Source: Perca fluviatilis
Lineage: Eukaryota; Chordata; Actinopteri; Perciformes; Percidae
DNA: 64,000 bases
NCBI RefSeq assembly: GCF_010015445.1
Contig: NC_053128.1
Span: 10,639,840-10,703,839 of the forward strand
Reading direction: 5' to 3'
This document shows positions 11,851-22,385 of the stretch, piece after piece (the stretch's first letter is position 1; every line of letters starts with the position of its first letter). Under the pieces are notes generated by a model. That model did no database searches. It had not been told where the DNA came from and worked only from the letters and a program-made list of their open reading frames with translations. The position numbers were made by a program, and so were the translations under genes.

Positions 11851-13267
11851 GGGTCCTGTGGGCTTTTTATAAATTCCCCTTAATTTTTCATTCGATAATC
11901 ACTGGGCTTTTTGCTGACCTGTCAACATCAGGCTATTTTGTGTTTTGACACATACAGCCGTCCTCTTGCAGGATGAAGACAGGCTTGCAGTTCAGTGTTT
12001 TCTCAGCAGCTCAGCAGGAGAAAACCTTTGTTTTGTGCTTTTTTACAGTACTTTCCAGACATGCGGATGACTACCCAGACGATGCACAAGACCTGTGTGC
12101 TTGATTTGCAGTGGCCATTGTGAAGAGAGGTAAAACACCACGGCAACAAACATGGCCATTTGGAACCAAACTCTCGAACAGAACACCGATAAGAAGCGCA
12201 AAACTTACCATCTGAAATCATCATATTAAGCTACCAGAGGAATCATTGCAACACAACAAGAGAAGGCAGTGAAATCAGCATTTTCAATTATGAAATATTG
12301 CAACAAATGAATATTTATTTGTACCCAGTTTTGGTTACACAACAAGTTTCCCAGAAATGTGTTGTTCTGGACCTTTTTAGAGCTTGAACATCACCCACTA
12401 AATCCACTATGAACCATTGATCATTGGACTATTTTTTTTATATTTGAGTATCCTTGCTCTAGACGAACATGACATTAATTCCTGCATTGGCACTACATGT
12501 TGCTAATATTACATCATATGGTAGAAATGGCTCCATTCAAAAATAATTCATAGCATACTTTATGGTTGCCTTCTAGGAGTTCATGTACAAACAATTTCAT
12601 GTTGTTTTTTTACACACATGGGCACATGTGGAGCCTGAAAGCTGTGCTGTATTTATTTCCACACACTTATTCCATAGGTATAGGGACAATAGCCGATCAT
12701 CATCTGGGTTGTTTGTTTCCATGACTACCATCGCTAAATACTTGTTAAGAAAAGTGGCACAGATGAGGAGAGTGGTATTGTATGTGCACTTTGAACCGTG
12801 TAAAAGTTAGACCTCTCCTGGTTTTCTGCTTAGCTCTGACAAAGCTGTGGTGCTGACACGCAGTGGGGGGAGGAGGTGTGGTGCTGGCATCGGGGAACAG
12901 TGTGGTTTCTGCCTGTAGACTTGCTGTGGACCGGATTGTTGATTGCAGACAGAGGTTATATAAATGATCTTAAAACCACCCACGTAATGCAGTATGCAAG
13001 CAGTACAAGTAGAATGCGTCTTCTTTTAAACACATTTTAAACTGAACATTAACATTTAAATACACAGTGGACGGACAATAGTGCACACAGTTGGCTTCCA
13101 TACGGTAGCTTTACTAAAGGTGGTAAGTGTTTGTGTGTGTACTGAGGAAACACTGCGTAAATGAGTATTTACTGCTGCTGCTGCTGCTTCATTTGGTGGT
13201 TCCCTTCTATGTGTAGCACTGTCCACCTTATGGCACTGCAGCCTAGCAACCAAATCTGCAGCTTATG
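11851..13267. other. Non-coding stretch, nothing firm recognised
   Basis: A pyrimidine-rich acceptor-like site near 12047 precedes a short segment ending in GAG|GTAAAA near 12132, but every frame through it reaches a stop or ends without a motif. A (CTG)5 run lies at about 13171-13187. Confidence 0.3.
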
Positions 13268-13308
13268 CCTTTACATCATGAGTGGGACACCCACTCGTGA
13301 TGTAAAGG
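13268..13308. repeat. Near-perfect 41-nt hairpin
   Basis: The left arm CCTTTACATCATGAGTGGG (13268-13286) and right arm CCCACTCGTGATGTAAAGG (13290-13308) pair over 19 positions with one T/G wobble, across a 3-nt ACA loop. There is no run of T after it and no pairing beyond the arms. It may be a solo inverted terminus of a MITE or a folded transcript element. Confidence 0.8.
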
Positions 13309-14091
13309 CCCACACGGACTAAACTGAGCAAAATAGGAAACTGCCCTGAGTTAGACTCCCTCTGAATGTATTGATTGCTCAGTGACATGCTCGCCTATCG
13401 TTTCTCAATACAAGGTGCAGGGCTTTTGATACGTACCATACGTATTCATACGTATTCATCGTAAAATAAATAGATAGCTATTTTATTTATATTAGCTGAC
13501 CTTGATACAGACAACAAAAGTAGCCATTCCATTCAATTGCTTTGCAGCTAAACTTCACTTAGACCGTTTGCCACAAGAGAGCCGTACAAATGAACATTGA
13601 TGACTGTCTGCTAGATTGATGAGAAGTAGATTCTTTTCTCTTTGTCTTTCCCTGCGTTTCTCTCTGTCTGGGCACACAAAGAGACCATGAACACACACAG
13701 ACACACACACACACTCACTGAAGATTCCATTAAGATTATCCTGTACGAAATGATACAAATTGAAAAACTGAAACTTCATCTTCAGCTCCAAATAAAGTAC
13801 ACTAAGCGAGAGGTTCTCCTTTTATCCGTATTCTGAAAAGGAAGTCCTTGATTCTTTATCCTCAACAGATTAAAAACACAGAACAAATCAATTCAGCAAT
13901 CTCTGAATATTTTGCCAACCAACTATGGATGTAGATGTCACTGGTGAATATTTCTTACAGCATGCTATAACCCTAACATCTATGGGGTATGGGGCATTAA
14001 ACAAAACATGTCAGTTTCAAAAAGTATAGCTTTAGCTTAGTATTAGCTTAAATATTATACATTATAGTTCAGTATAACAAAATCATGTTAA
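13309..14091. other. Non-coding stretch, nothing firm recognised
   Basis: AT-rich, with short CA runs at 13690-13715. The direct words ATACGTATTCATACGTATTCAT at 13437-13460 form a small local duplication. Confidence 0.35.
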
Positions 14092-14345
14092 GCAGTGTTG
14101 TAGTCGAATCCCCAAATGTCGAGTCCTAGTCTAAGTCAGTCTCCAAAGAAGAGTCTGAGTCGAGTCAACATTCCCTGAGTCCGAATCAAGTCACGGGTAT
14201 AGAGAATAGCGAATCCGAGTCCTATTTTTTTTTACGTATGCTCGAGTCCGATTTCATAAATCCTCAAGTCCAAGTCCAGGTCATCAGTGCACCAAGTCCA
14301 GAGAGTAGCGACTTCAGCCCGAGTCCAGCACTCAATTACTCCATC
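14092..14345. mobile_element. Non-autonomous element rich in GAGTC words
   Basis: It begins CAGTGTTGTAGTCGAATCC and ends near GAGTCCAGCACTCAATTACT, giving imperfect inverted ends (CAGTGTTG / AGTGCTGG). The interior is a quasi-tandem of GAGTC, CGAGTCC and CAAGTCC words, typical of one common fish MITE group. Class assignment is uncertain (hAT-like). Confidence 0.55.
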
Positions 14346-14756
14346 ACAAATTGTATGTGTCTATTATCATGTGTATCAGCGCTGTCATTGGTACCGTGGG
14401 GGGAAACCTTGGTTTGCAATTAAATCTACAGAATGTCTCACTTAAAACTTATGGTAGTGTATATAATATAGGATAGTGTTAACATTTAAAAAAGAATCTT
14501 AAAAGCCTTTTGTATTTACAGTGAAAGAACAAGTGAACCTCCCTGATGCCTCGGCTTTCATGTCTGCAAAGGTGAACACGTTTGTTGCCTTCATTGAACC
14601 TCACAAGGGCAGAACAGTCATATTAAAACACTGCCAGGAGTTTTAGATTTGACAAGGTTTTCCATGTAAGTGCAGGGTTTTACCTGTTTATTTTGCAGTT
14701 TTACAGTGCCAATCGGCTTTTTGTGTGTCCCTCATGTTTTCTTTCCACTGCCACTT
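14346..14756. other. Non-coding stretch
   Basis: A segment at 14521-14571 is bracketed by TTTGTATTTACAG and GTGAAC and is open in one frame (51 nt), but the acceptor is weak and no motif is seen. Treated as chance. Confidence 0.3.
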
Positions 14757-16243
14757 TACAAGTACAAATACTTCATTAGATTACTCAAGTAGAGTAAGTA
14801 TTTTTACTTTACTATTTATTTTTGTGCAGACATTTTACTTTTACTCCTTACATTTTTAACACGAATATCGGTACTTTCTACTCCCTATATTTTACAAAAT
14901 TGGCTCTTTAGTTTCAAATCATTTCAGTGGAGTGACCGTTATTATTGTTCGCGTCATCAATACCGAATTCAATCTAATTGGATGGGAATATACGTTGTTA
15001 TTATGTGCTGCAAATTGTGCCAACCGAAACACCACGAACTGCTGGCTTTCAAGAATTCACCATCAAATTAAAAAAAACACAGAGGTAAATGCATCTTTTT
15101 GTTGTTATCAAAAGCTATTTGTTGTTTGTTTCAGTAACTTTATTAAGTTTACGTTAATGGTCAGTTCCATTTGTTCTCCTGCTAGCAATGACGATGACTT
15201 GGTTCGCTAGCATTTAGTTAAGTAAGCCAAGTAACGTTAAAGTTAGCGAGCGTTCAGTTTATTTGAAATTAATCTAATACTAGCTGATACAATATATGCA
15301 TGTATAGCTTTATATTAAAAACAAATTCAGTAACTTGATTTAGTGTAACAGCTGTAGTAACGTTAACGTTACTCAAGGCCGTTCTTGTTTTTGAGACCAC
15401 TTAAGTTAACGATAACGTTACTTGGTCTTGTCTCAAATCGACTTTATTTTGGGCTGATAACGTGAATGTCTCAAACCTCTCAGACGTAAGTTAGAGGACT
15501 CATGTTTGAATTCTCACAGAATCACAATTGAATTCATATCTTGCTACTCAGTCAGAATCGTATTAACCTGGAGTCCCAGTCTCTGTCACAATAATCATAT
15601 ATGTGATGTTTTAGGCCTATTCGGTTCAATTCAATTTTATTCATAGTGTCAAATCATAACAGGAATTACCTCAGGACACTTTACAGATAGAGTAGGTCTA
15701 GACCACACTCTATAATTTACAAGGACCCAACAATTCCAGTGATTCCCCCAAGAGCATGCATGAATGCGTAAGTGCGACAGTGGCGAGGAAAAACTCCCTT
15801 TTTGGGAGAAACCTCAGACAGACCCAGGCTCTTGGTAGGCGGTGTCTGACGGTGCCGGTTGGGGGTGTCATGAACAATGGCAATAGTCACAATAAAGATA
15901 ATGACTAGAAGTAGTAGTTGTAATAGGTTCTTTATAGGCAGACATCCATTTAAAATGTAGGCAATGGCATATAAAGAGCCTTTTTTCTATGTCCACTGAA
16001 GTTTCTCAGCTTGCACTAGTAACATTTGTGTGGTCCAGGTAGCTTTGCGTAAAACAAATGGTTGTCATTCGCAAGGCTACTTTTACTTTTATACTTTAAG
16101 TAAATTTCCAAGCCAGTACTTTGTTACTTTTACTTGAGTAAAGAAGTTAAATCAGTACTTCTACTTTTACCAGAGTATTTTTTAACACAAGTATCTGTAC
16201 TTCTACTTGAGTATGGGAAGTGAGTACTTTTGCCATCTCTGAT
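14757..16243. mobile_element. Non-autonomous DNA transposon of the AAGTACTT type
   Basis: Both ends are made of stuttering AAGTA / TACTT words: AAGTACAAATACTTC at the left and TGAGTACTTTTGCCATCTCTG at the right. Read inward from the right, it starts CAGAGATGGCAAAAGTACTC, a terminus common in fish hAT-like MITEs. The left end lacks a clean partner and no target duplication could be fixed. A LINE 3' tail is nested at 15622-15905. Confidence 0.6.
15622..15905 (-). mobile_element. LINE 3'-tail fragment T1, copy 1
   Basis: Same family as 20050-20496 (opposite strand) and 50200-50437. Shared blocks include GAGTAGGTCTAGACCACACT, GGCGAGGAAAAACTCCC and CTTGGTAGGCGGTGTCTGAC. The (TTCAA)n-type end TTCAATTCAATTTTATT marks the 3' tail, so the element reads minus. 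It is a 3' untranslated portion only, possibly from an L2-clade LINE. Confidence 0.7.
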
Positions 16244-17164
16244 AATTACTAAAACCCATTTGCTCGATACCTTCTGATTGCCGGAGGCAGAGCTGTAGCC
16301 AGGCCACATTTTTAACCAAGGTCCATCGATGGCCTTGGGCCTAGTGAAGAGTTTACTGCCATCTGTTCTTAAATGCCCATTCAAATCTATTGAATCCTCT
16401 GTATCTTCTCATCCTTCTCTAAGCTGGTTGTGATTTTGCTTTGGCTGTACTCTCTCAACAGCTTCGATAAGAACGTATAAAAAAGAGCGATACTAGCCAA
16501 ACACAGTAAATCACTGTAACTAACAAACAACGAGCAGGTTAGCAGTATTTATTAGATCATTTATTGTGTGATGTGACGCTAATGGGGCATCACATGTGTT
16601 ATTATGACCTCAATAACAACCAGAGAGCTTGGGATGTTATCACTGCACTGCTTCAGACTTTAAAGTGGACCTATTATATAGCTTGTTTAGGTTCATACTT
16701 GTATTTTGTGATTCTACTAGAACATGTTTATGTCCTGATGTTGTCATTAAAATAAAACAGGTTACTTCTGTACAGCATAAAAAGTATTAAAAACAAAACT
16801 CTCCTCCATCCGGTCACACCCGTGATTCTTTTTCTTTGTCCTCCTCCTACTCTGCACCTGTCTCACATCCATCTTTAACAAGCACATCATACTATCCTGT
16901 GACCAATCCTGAGCTGCAGGGAGGGGGTGTGGTCCAGGCACTCACAGCTCCTTCTCATAACCTTGATTCCCAGTCCAACAAACAATTAAGAAAACACAGC
17001 AAATCCGCCACACCGTGCAAATAAAAACTGTTAAAACATGCAACACATCTACCAATAAAACCAAATGCAAAATAGACACACTGCTAAAAATCAAACTGGG
17101 CAATCAATCAAAACATGCAAAGTTGTGATCAAAATGAAAAGCTACCTAAAGTCACATTCTGACA
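16244..17164. other. Non-coding stretch, nothing firm recognised
   Basis: Mixed AT-rich sequence. The short frames at 16564-16755 and 16836-17024 have no motif. Confidence 0.35.
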
Positions 17165-17390
17165 TTTACATGCTTTGATGTTCAAAAAATTTTTTTTCTC
17201 ATACTGCCCATGGCTGCTACACCTGTATTCACCCTCTGTACGAGATACTCTGTTGGAGCGCCTGTCTCTTTAAGCCCCCCTCCCGAAAAAGCCCAGTCTG
17301 CTCTCATTGGCCATAGCATGTCCGTGCGTCTCTGAGATCTCCGATGTGTTGATTCCCTCCAGAGCCTGAGACTGACTGCAACGCAGTATA

Positions 17391-17772
17391 TAGGAGGACT
17401 TTCTACCGTGAAAAATCACCAATAAAGGGCTTCTAAACCAAATACTACACAACCGGACATGTTCCAGCAGTAATGTGACCCGAAATTGGGGAGAAATGAC
17501 CAACATTGGCCGCCAAGATTACAGCTATCTGGCGTTAACACGTAGCTACTGTTGGTAGCAGTGGACACTAATAAAATATAGCAGCGCTTTCTACTGTCAA
17601 AAATCGTAGATAAATGCTTCTAAACCAAATTCGACATAAACGGAAAGGTTTCAGAGGAATGTGACCTGAAGTTGGGGAGAAATTACCAACATTGGCTACC
17701 AAGATTACAGCTATCTGGCATTAGCATGCAGCTACTGTTACAGTGTAGCAGTGGACACTTATAGAATATAGC
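17391..17772. repeat. 189-bp tandem repeat, units 1 and 2
   Basis: Units start at 17391 and 17580. Shared words are TTCTAAACCAAAT, AATGTGACC, TTGGGGAGAAAT, ACCAACATTGG, CAAGATTACAGCTATCTGGC and GTAGCAGTGGACACT. The third unit follows the LINE at 18573-18760. Confidence 0.85.
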
Positions 17773-18571
17773 CATTTTATTGTTATGCAGATGATTTGCA
17801 AATGTATTTGCGTATGAAACCAAATGACAGTGTCGCACTAAACTCACTGCTTAGATGTATTATTTATATTAAGTTGTGACTTTCACATAACCTTAATTTG
17901 AACAAAGATAAAACTGAGTGTATTATCTTAAGTACTTCATGCATGCAAAACGGTCCAGCTTTGAGTTTGGGAGCTCTGGCTTCATACACTAAGCCAGCTG
18001 TCAAAAATTTGGGGGTTACATTTGATTGCAGCAGGAAATTTGACAAGCAGATCAGCAATGTTGTTAAAATGAGCTTTTTCCAGCTCTGTCTCCTGGCTAA
18101 AGTTAAGCCCTTCCTTAACAGGCACGATCTAGAAAAGGCGATCCATGCTTTTATTAGTTCAAGGTTGGATTACTGTAATGCTCTTTATGTTGGTTTGAAT
18201 CAAACCTCCATCTCACGACTTCAACTTGTGCAAAATGCTGCTGCTCGCTTTTTAACAATCTAGACGTGCACACATAACTCCCGTTCTCTACACCCTACAC
18301 TGGCTCCCTGTGCGTTTTAGAATCAATTTTAAGATTTTATTTGTTTTCAAGGCCTTAAATGGCCTGGCCCTGGAGTATTTGTCCGAGATTTTAACCCTGC
18401 ATGAGCACAACCGGTCATTGCGGTCTTCAAATCAACTGGTTTCAGAAGTCCCAAGGTCTAGGTATGAAAGGCTTTTGCAGTTGCTGCCCCGAGACTCTGG
18501 AACAAGTTACCCCCTGATATTCGCTGGTTGCTGTAAAGTGCTATATAAATAAATGTTGATTTGATTGATTG
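17773..18571 (+). mobile_element. L2-type LINE, 5'-truncated, 3' end intact
   Basis: It carries reverse-transcriptase coding remnants and ends in CTGTAAAGTGCTATATAAAT followed by a TGAT tail, the typical 3' end of L2-clade LINEs in fish. ATAGC flanks both sides (17768-17772 and 18572-18576). It interrupts the 189-bp tandem array between units 2 and 3. Part of the coding end is missing just before the tail. Confidence 0.85.
17784..18540 (+). pseudogene. L2-type reverse transcriptase C-terminal remnant
   Basis: The frame opens with YADD (17784-17795), the polymerase active-site motif. It reads through a TGA at 17877-17879 into LNLNKDKTE, then VKNLGVTFDCSRKFDKQI, SSRLDYCNALYVGL and SRLQLVQNAAARFLT, the signature of the domain after the L2/CR1 active site. 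A TAG at about 18261 breaks it. The remainder resumes in shifted frames as RFRINFKILFVFKALNGLA, LRSSNQLVSEVPRSRY and, in another frame, FAVAAPRLWNKLP. The protein copies LINE RNA into DNA at the target. This copy is dead: two stops, at least two frame changes, and nothing before YADD. Confidence 0.85.
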
Positions 18572-18572
18572 A

Positions 18573-18760
18573 TAGCAGCACTTTCTACCATCAAAAATCG
18601 CAGATAAAGGCTTCTTCACCAAATAATACATACAAACCAGAAATGTTTCAGGAGCAATGGGACCCAGAATTGGGGAGAATTTAACAACATTGGCAGCCAA
18701 GATTACATCTTTTACTGCCGTTTGCATGCAGCTGCATGCGACAATGTTAACACCGCAGTA
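18573..18760. repeat. 189-bp tandem repeat, unit 3
   Basis: Continues the array of 17391-17772 beyond the LINE: AGCAGCACTTTCTACC, TTGGGGAGAATTTAACAAC, CAAGATTACA. Confidence 0.8.
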
Positions 18761-18840
18761 GCTTAACAAAAAAAACACTCCAGTCCTGCCTGGCTGGTAC
18801 AGATGACCAATCATAGAAGACCCGCTTGGAGTTGCGGAAC

Positions 18841-20049
18841 ACTAAGCTGAGAGTAGAAAAAACTGTTGAAACCGGAGCGTTCAGAACAGTTGGAAATTGG
18901 AACATTTTAGCTCACGGGGATTTCTATGAAATACGTTTACCTCATTATTTGTGGTGGCTTGGCTTTTTTTTTGGCCACGTTTAACATGAAAATCCAACAT
19001 TATGATATAGATATGACAGGAAATATGGAAAAGCATAGCATTGCCGGACCTATCTCTGCAGCGCTGTGTCAGTGCAGTACACTCTTATTATACACGTCTT
19101 ATTCTAGGATAGGAGAAAAAAAGAAATGCTCTGCCTTGTATTTCTTCAAACCAATCACAACCGTCCTGGGTGGTGCTAACCCCCACTAGTGGAGATAGCA
19201 AGAGGGGAAAGACCCGCCGGATGTCATGCCTTATCCCAGCATTTTACATCCCAGAGCCAGATTACTACAGTACACCAGCAACGTAGGATTTTGATTGTTT
19301 CACTGCATCTATTTGGCTTTTTTTGTGGTACGCACTGCAGGACGTTTTGAAACGATTGCAACTGGAGAGATTACATCCCATCTGTTGCCATCTAACCAGT
19401 GAGATTTGAGAGTGATTTCAGGTAGTTGTGACTGGTTTACCTTTTGTTTTCTCCCAGCATGATGTGCTTATGGTGTGAACTGTTTGCCTTGCTCCTCTTC
19501 AACCTGAAGAAGGCCATGAAAGAGGCCCTTCTTGTCTTGGTATCGATCCCCTCAGACAGGGGCTGAGGATGCATACATGAATTGCAATGTCTGTGTGCTG
19601 ACAAGCTGCTTCCATCTGGAGTCGCCGCAGCAACCTTACCCGGGATACAGACATTTTCTTACTTGCAACCATCTCCTGCACAGTTCCCGTGGGTTGCAGC
19701 CACCTTAGCCTAATTAAGAGGCATAGTCCTGTGTGCTTCTCAAGCCCTTGCATTTAGCTGAGGAGGATGTTTTTTCAACTGGCATCTCAGATAGCCTCTT
19801 CTATAACCACGATGTGGAGGAAGATGTTGAGAACACATATTGCGATATTTGCAAATAAAAATAAATATATTTTATTTTTTATTTTAAAGGATACATTTCT
19901 CACTATAACAAAAACTCAACTTCACCGTCTAGTGAATTGAAAAAGCAATTGATTTTATAATTCTAGTACCAAAAAGTATGCTGCTGACTGAAATAACAAA
20001 GACCATCAAATAGTGACTCTAATAATAATGCTTGTTACTAACCTAGCTC
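18841..20049. other. Non-coding stretch with one degenerate dispersed repeat
   Basis: About 19090-19200 (AGGATAGGAGAAAAA, AAACCAATCACAACCGTC, GGGTGGTGCTAA) resembles 60210-60300 in order and wording, so both are old copies of one repeat. The rest holds nothing recognisable. Confidence 0.45.
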
Positions 20050-20496
20050 TGGGGAGTTTACTTCCTAGAGTCCTTATGTTTCTTCTTCGCCCAGAATATC
20101 ACCTTGGATTAGGGTGGCACCCATACCTGCCACACTACACCCCGTAACACCCTGCGGTGCCCTACTATGACATTAACTACTATGACTACCATTGTAGTCA
20201 CTGCTCCATTATCTTTATTGTGACTATTATGTGCCACTGTTCATCACACCCCCAACCGGCACCGTCAGACACCGCCTACCAAGAGTCTGGGTCTGCCGAG
20301 GTTTCTTCCTAAAAGGGAGTTTTTCCTCGCCACTGTCGCAATAGCCACTGCTAATGCTTGCTCTTGAGGGAATTACTGTAATTGTTGGGGCTTTGTAAAT
20401 TATAGAGTGTGGTCTAGACCTACTCTATCTGTAAAGTGTCTCGAGATAACTCTTGTTATGATTTGATTCTATAAATAAAATTGAATTAAATTAATA
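20050..20496 (+). mobile_element. LINE 3'-tail fragment T1, copy 2
   Basis: It ends TATAAATAAAATTGAATTAA and carries GGGAGTTTTTCCTCGCCACT and AGAGTGTGGTCTAGACCTAC. It is the longest of three copies of this tail in the window (see 15622 and 50200) and reads plus. No coding frame is attached. Confidence 0.7.
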
Positions 20497-21095
20497 GGTA
20501 GTATCGAAAGCTCTTTACAAGAAGATTGAAGACCTGTCCCAAGCTGTGCAAGCACCAGGGGTCTGGCTGACTGGTTGTGGTGGGAGTCCACTGGCACATG
20601 CTAGAAGGGGTTATTGTTCAGTGTGTCATTTCCCTGCAGCTACGGCAGCATTGGAATATACTGTAAATCAGTTTGAGCTGTGTGCTGATTCAACAATTCC
20701 AAAACTTGTCTCTTGTGTTCGGATCTTTTATAGATGGGCTTGTGGAAAATTTGTCTGCGATCACCAAGATGCGTATCCATATGTTTGCTTTAAGAAATTA
20801 CATTACATACTAATTTGAGATCATGCACAGAATTTATTTTTGTCTGTCAGTGTTGTGCATTGATAAAACTTCACTGGACAGGATGACTGTGGCTTATTAT
20901 GATAATGTGACCTTATTTGTTTGACTGACCTCCGTTTATAATGTTGAATAATTGATAAGCATGCTCACAATTCATGTCAAATCTAACATGCAACGTTTAG
21001 TCTGGTTAAGGAAAAGATTAGGCCTGAAGCCTCAGCTTGTATTTCTAAACTGATTTAAAAAAAAATGACATCCCATCCTTGGCTTTGCATCGGCT
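20497..21095. other. Non-coding stretch, nothing firm recognised
   Basis: The frame at 20546-20818 has no known motif and no exon signals at its edges. Confidence 0.35.
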
Positions 21096-21261
21096 TAGAT
21101 TACATGTCTCCACGATTATGCAACCACAATTTTCCAATTTTTTTAAACCTTTGACATCAAACTCTGTTTTTAACTTTGTATAACATTGGTTAAGTAAAGA
21201 ACATTTTATGGCAATTGTAGTATTATAAATCGCAAAATGACTTTTTCACCGTGCAGCCCTA
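21096..21261 (-). mobile_element. hAT end fragment
   Basis: Read from the right it begins TAGGGCTGCACGGTGAAAAA, a hAT terminus like that at 1312, followed by degenerate CGATT/AATTGT words. No opposite terminus is present. Confidence 0.45.
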
Positions 21262-21460
21262 TTCAAGGCTAAACTCTTAGATAAGAGATAACTTTATTGT
21301 GATCACTTTATACTATATATGTAGTACATAGACGAACAAAATTATGGTTAAAAAAGTAGTCCTGTTTATTGTTCAAGGAGTGAACATTTGCTGTGAACAG
21401 TGGGGAGAGCTGGTCTGCTGGGCTCGTTTGAACACCGACAGCAATTCGTTTGGCGTGTTT

Positions 21461-21604
21461 ACGGTTCCTCTCACACAGCCTCTGGCATCTCCACGTTCGG
21501 ATGGCAGCATTTGACTGCTCCGAGGATCAGAGACCGAAGCCGTGTCATCGCCTACTGCTGCCATCCGAATGAGGAGACTTCAGAGGCGGTGTGAGAGGAA
21601 ACGT
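21461..21604. repeat. Imperfect inverted repeat with 49-nt arms
   Basis: The arm 21461-21509 (starting ACGGTTCCTCTCACAC, ending TTCGGATGGCAGCA) pairs with 21556-21604 over both ends, with a mismatched patch in the middle of the stem. The 46-nt loop holds GATCAGAGACCGAAGCC. It may be a compact palindromic MITE or a fold-back remnant. Confidence 0.7.
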
Positions 21605-21895
21605 AAATGCAGCAGCCTCGCTGGTAGCTTAGCCTTCTGTTAAACCTAGCTCACGGCTGTGGCTAATTCAAGTTCATGTTTCTGTAGCTAGCTAGAGCCT
21701 TGAATCACAGTATTTCATCTCAAAGGGCTGGATGGCCATTCTCATAAAATTATTATACGGCATCGGGATCAAATGAATGAGTAGTACTTGTCAGGGCTGG
21801 ACTGGGGTAATAAATCAGCCCTGGACTTTTGAGACCTAGACCAGCCCACCACAATTGTGGTCCTTGCAGTCCCCTTCAAGACATGAACATACAAG

Positions 21896-22040
21896 CAGGA
21901 TTCAAAATTAGCACCATTTAATGCTGGTAAAATATGTAAGTGGCTGGTAGATTTGCTTGACTCACCAGCCCAAAAAAAAGTAAAATTTTAACATTCACTA
22001 ACCATTTTGCTGGTGGACAAAAAGTTAATGTTGAATGCTG
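21896..22040. mobile_element. hAT-type MITE, 145 bp
   Basis: Imperfect inverted ends CAGGATTCAAAATTAGC and, reading in from the right, CAGCATTCAACATTAAC. Flanking 8-mers CATACAAG (21888-21895) and CATACCAG (22041-22048) differ at one base, the expected hAT target duplication length. Internal words CACCAGCC and GCTGGT are inverted to each other. Confidence 0.75.
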
Positions 22041-22048
22041 CATACCAG

Positions 22049-22385
22049 CCTCGAATACTCTCACTTAGCTGAGTGGAAGGCTAAGTAAGAGAGTATGATA
22101 ATGTACTCAGTGAGTCAAAAAGGCTGCCTGGCTCTTGTTGGCTAAAGGCTGAGGGTGGAGCGTGGCTCAAGTGGTAAGTCTGTAAGTTAAGCTAAAGCTG
22201 CATTTTGTACACAGTATGTAACACTTGTGTTATTGTGAAATGTTGATAAATCAGAAAGCTATGTTTGCAAGTGCCTTAGCTTGCTAATACTTAACTAACC
22301 TTAGCTTACTAAAAGCTAACTTGGTCTCTCTGGTAGACAAGGGTGCTAAAATCATTTTTTGACATGCTTAAATCTCGTGTTTTTA
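22049..22385. other. Non-coding stretch, nothing firm recognised
   Basis: Rich in GCTAA/TTAGC words. A GTGGAGCGTGGCTCAAGTGG segment near 22155 recalls a tRNA-like box A, but no box B follows. Confidence 0.3.

Larger units (their letters stand above)
17165..18840. mobile_element. Unclassified non-autonomous element with internal tandem units
   Basis: A GC-richer head (17215-17390, including CTCTTTAAGCCCCCCTCC) precedes 189-bp tandem units and a tail ending near 18840. Such a unique head plus tandem core is seen in several fish DNA elements, but no terminal repeat or target duplication was identified. A LINE is inserted at 17773-18571. Confidence 0.4.

Noticed and set aside
12003..12224. 73-codon minus-strand frame and a nearby splice-like pair
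   Set aside because: No frame is both open and bounded by consistent splice sites, and no domain is visible.
14521..14571. 51-nt exon candidate
   Set aside because: Weak acceptor, very short, one open frame without a motif.
18458..18814. 118-codon minus-strand frame
   Set aside because: It crosses the LINE end and a tandem unit in antisense, so it is not a gene.
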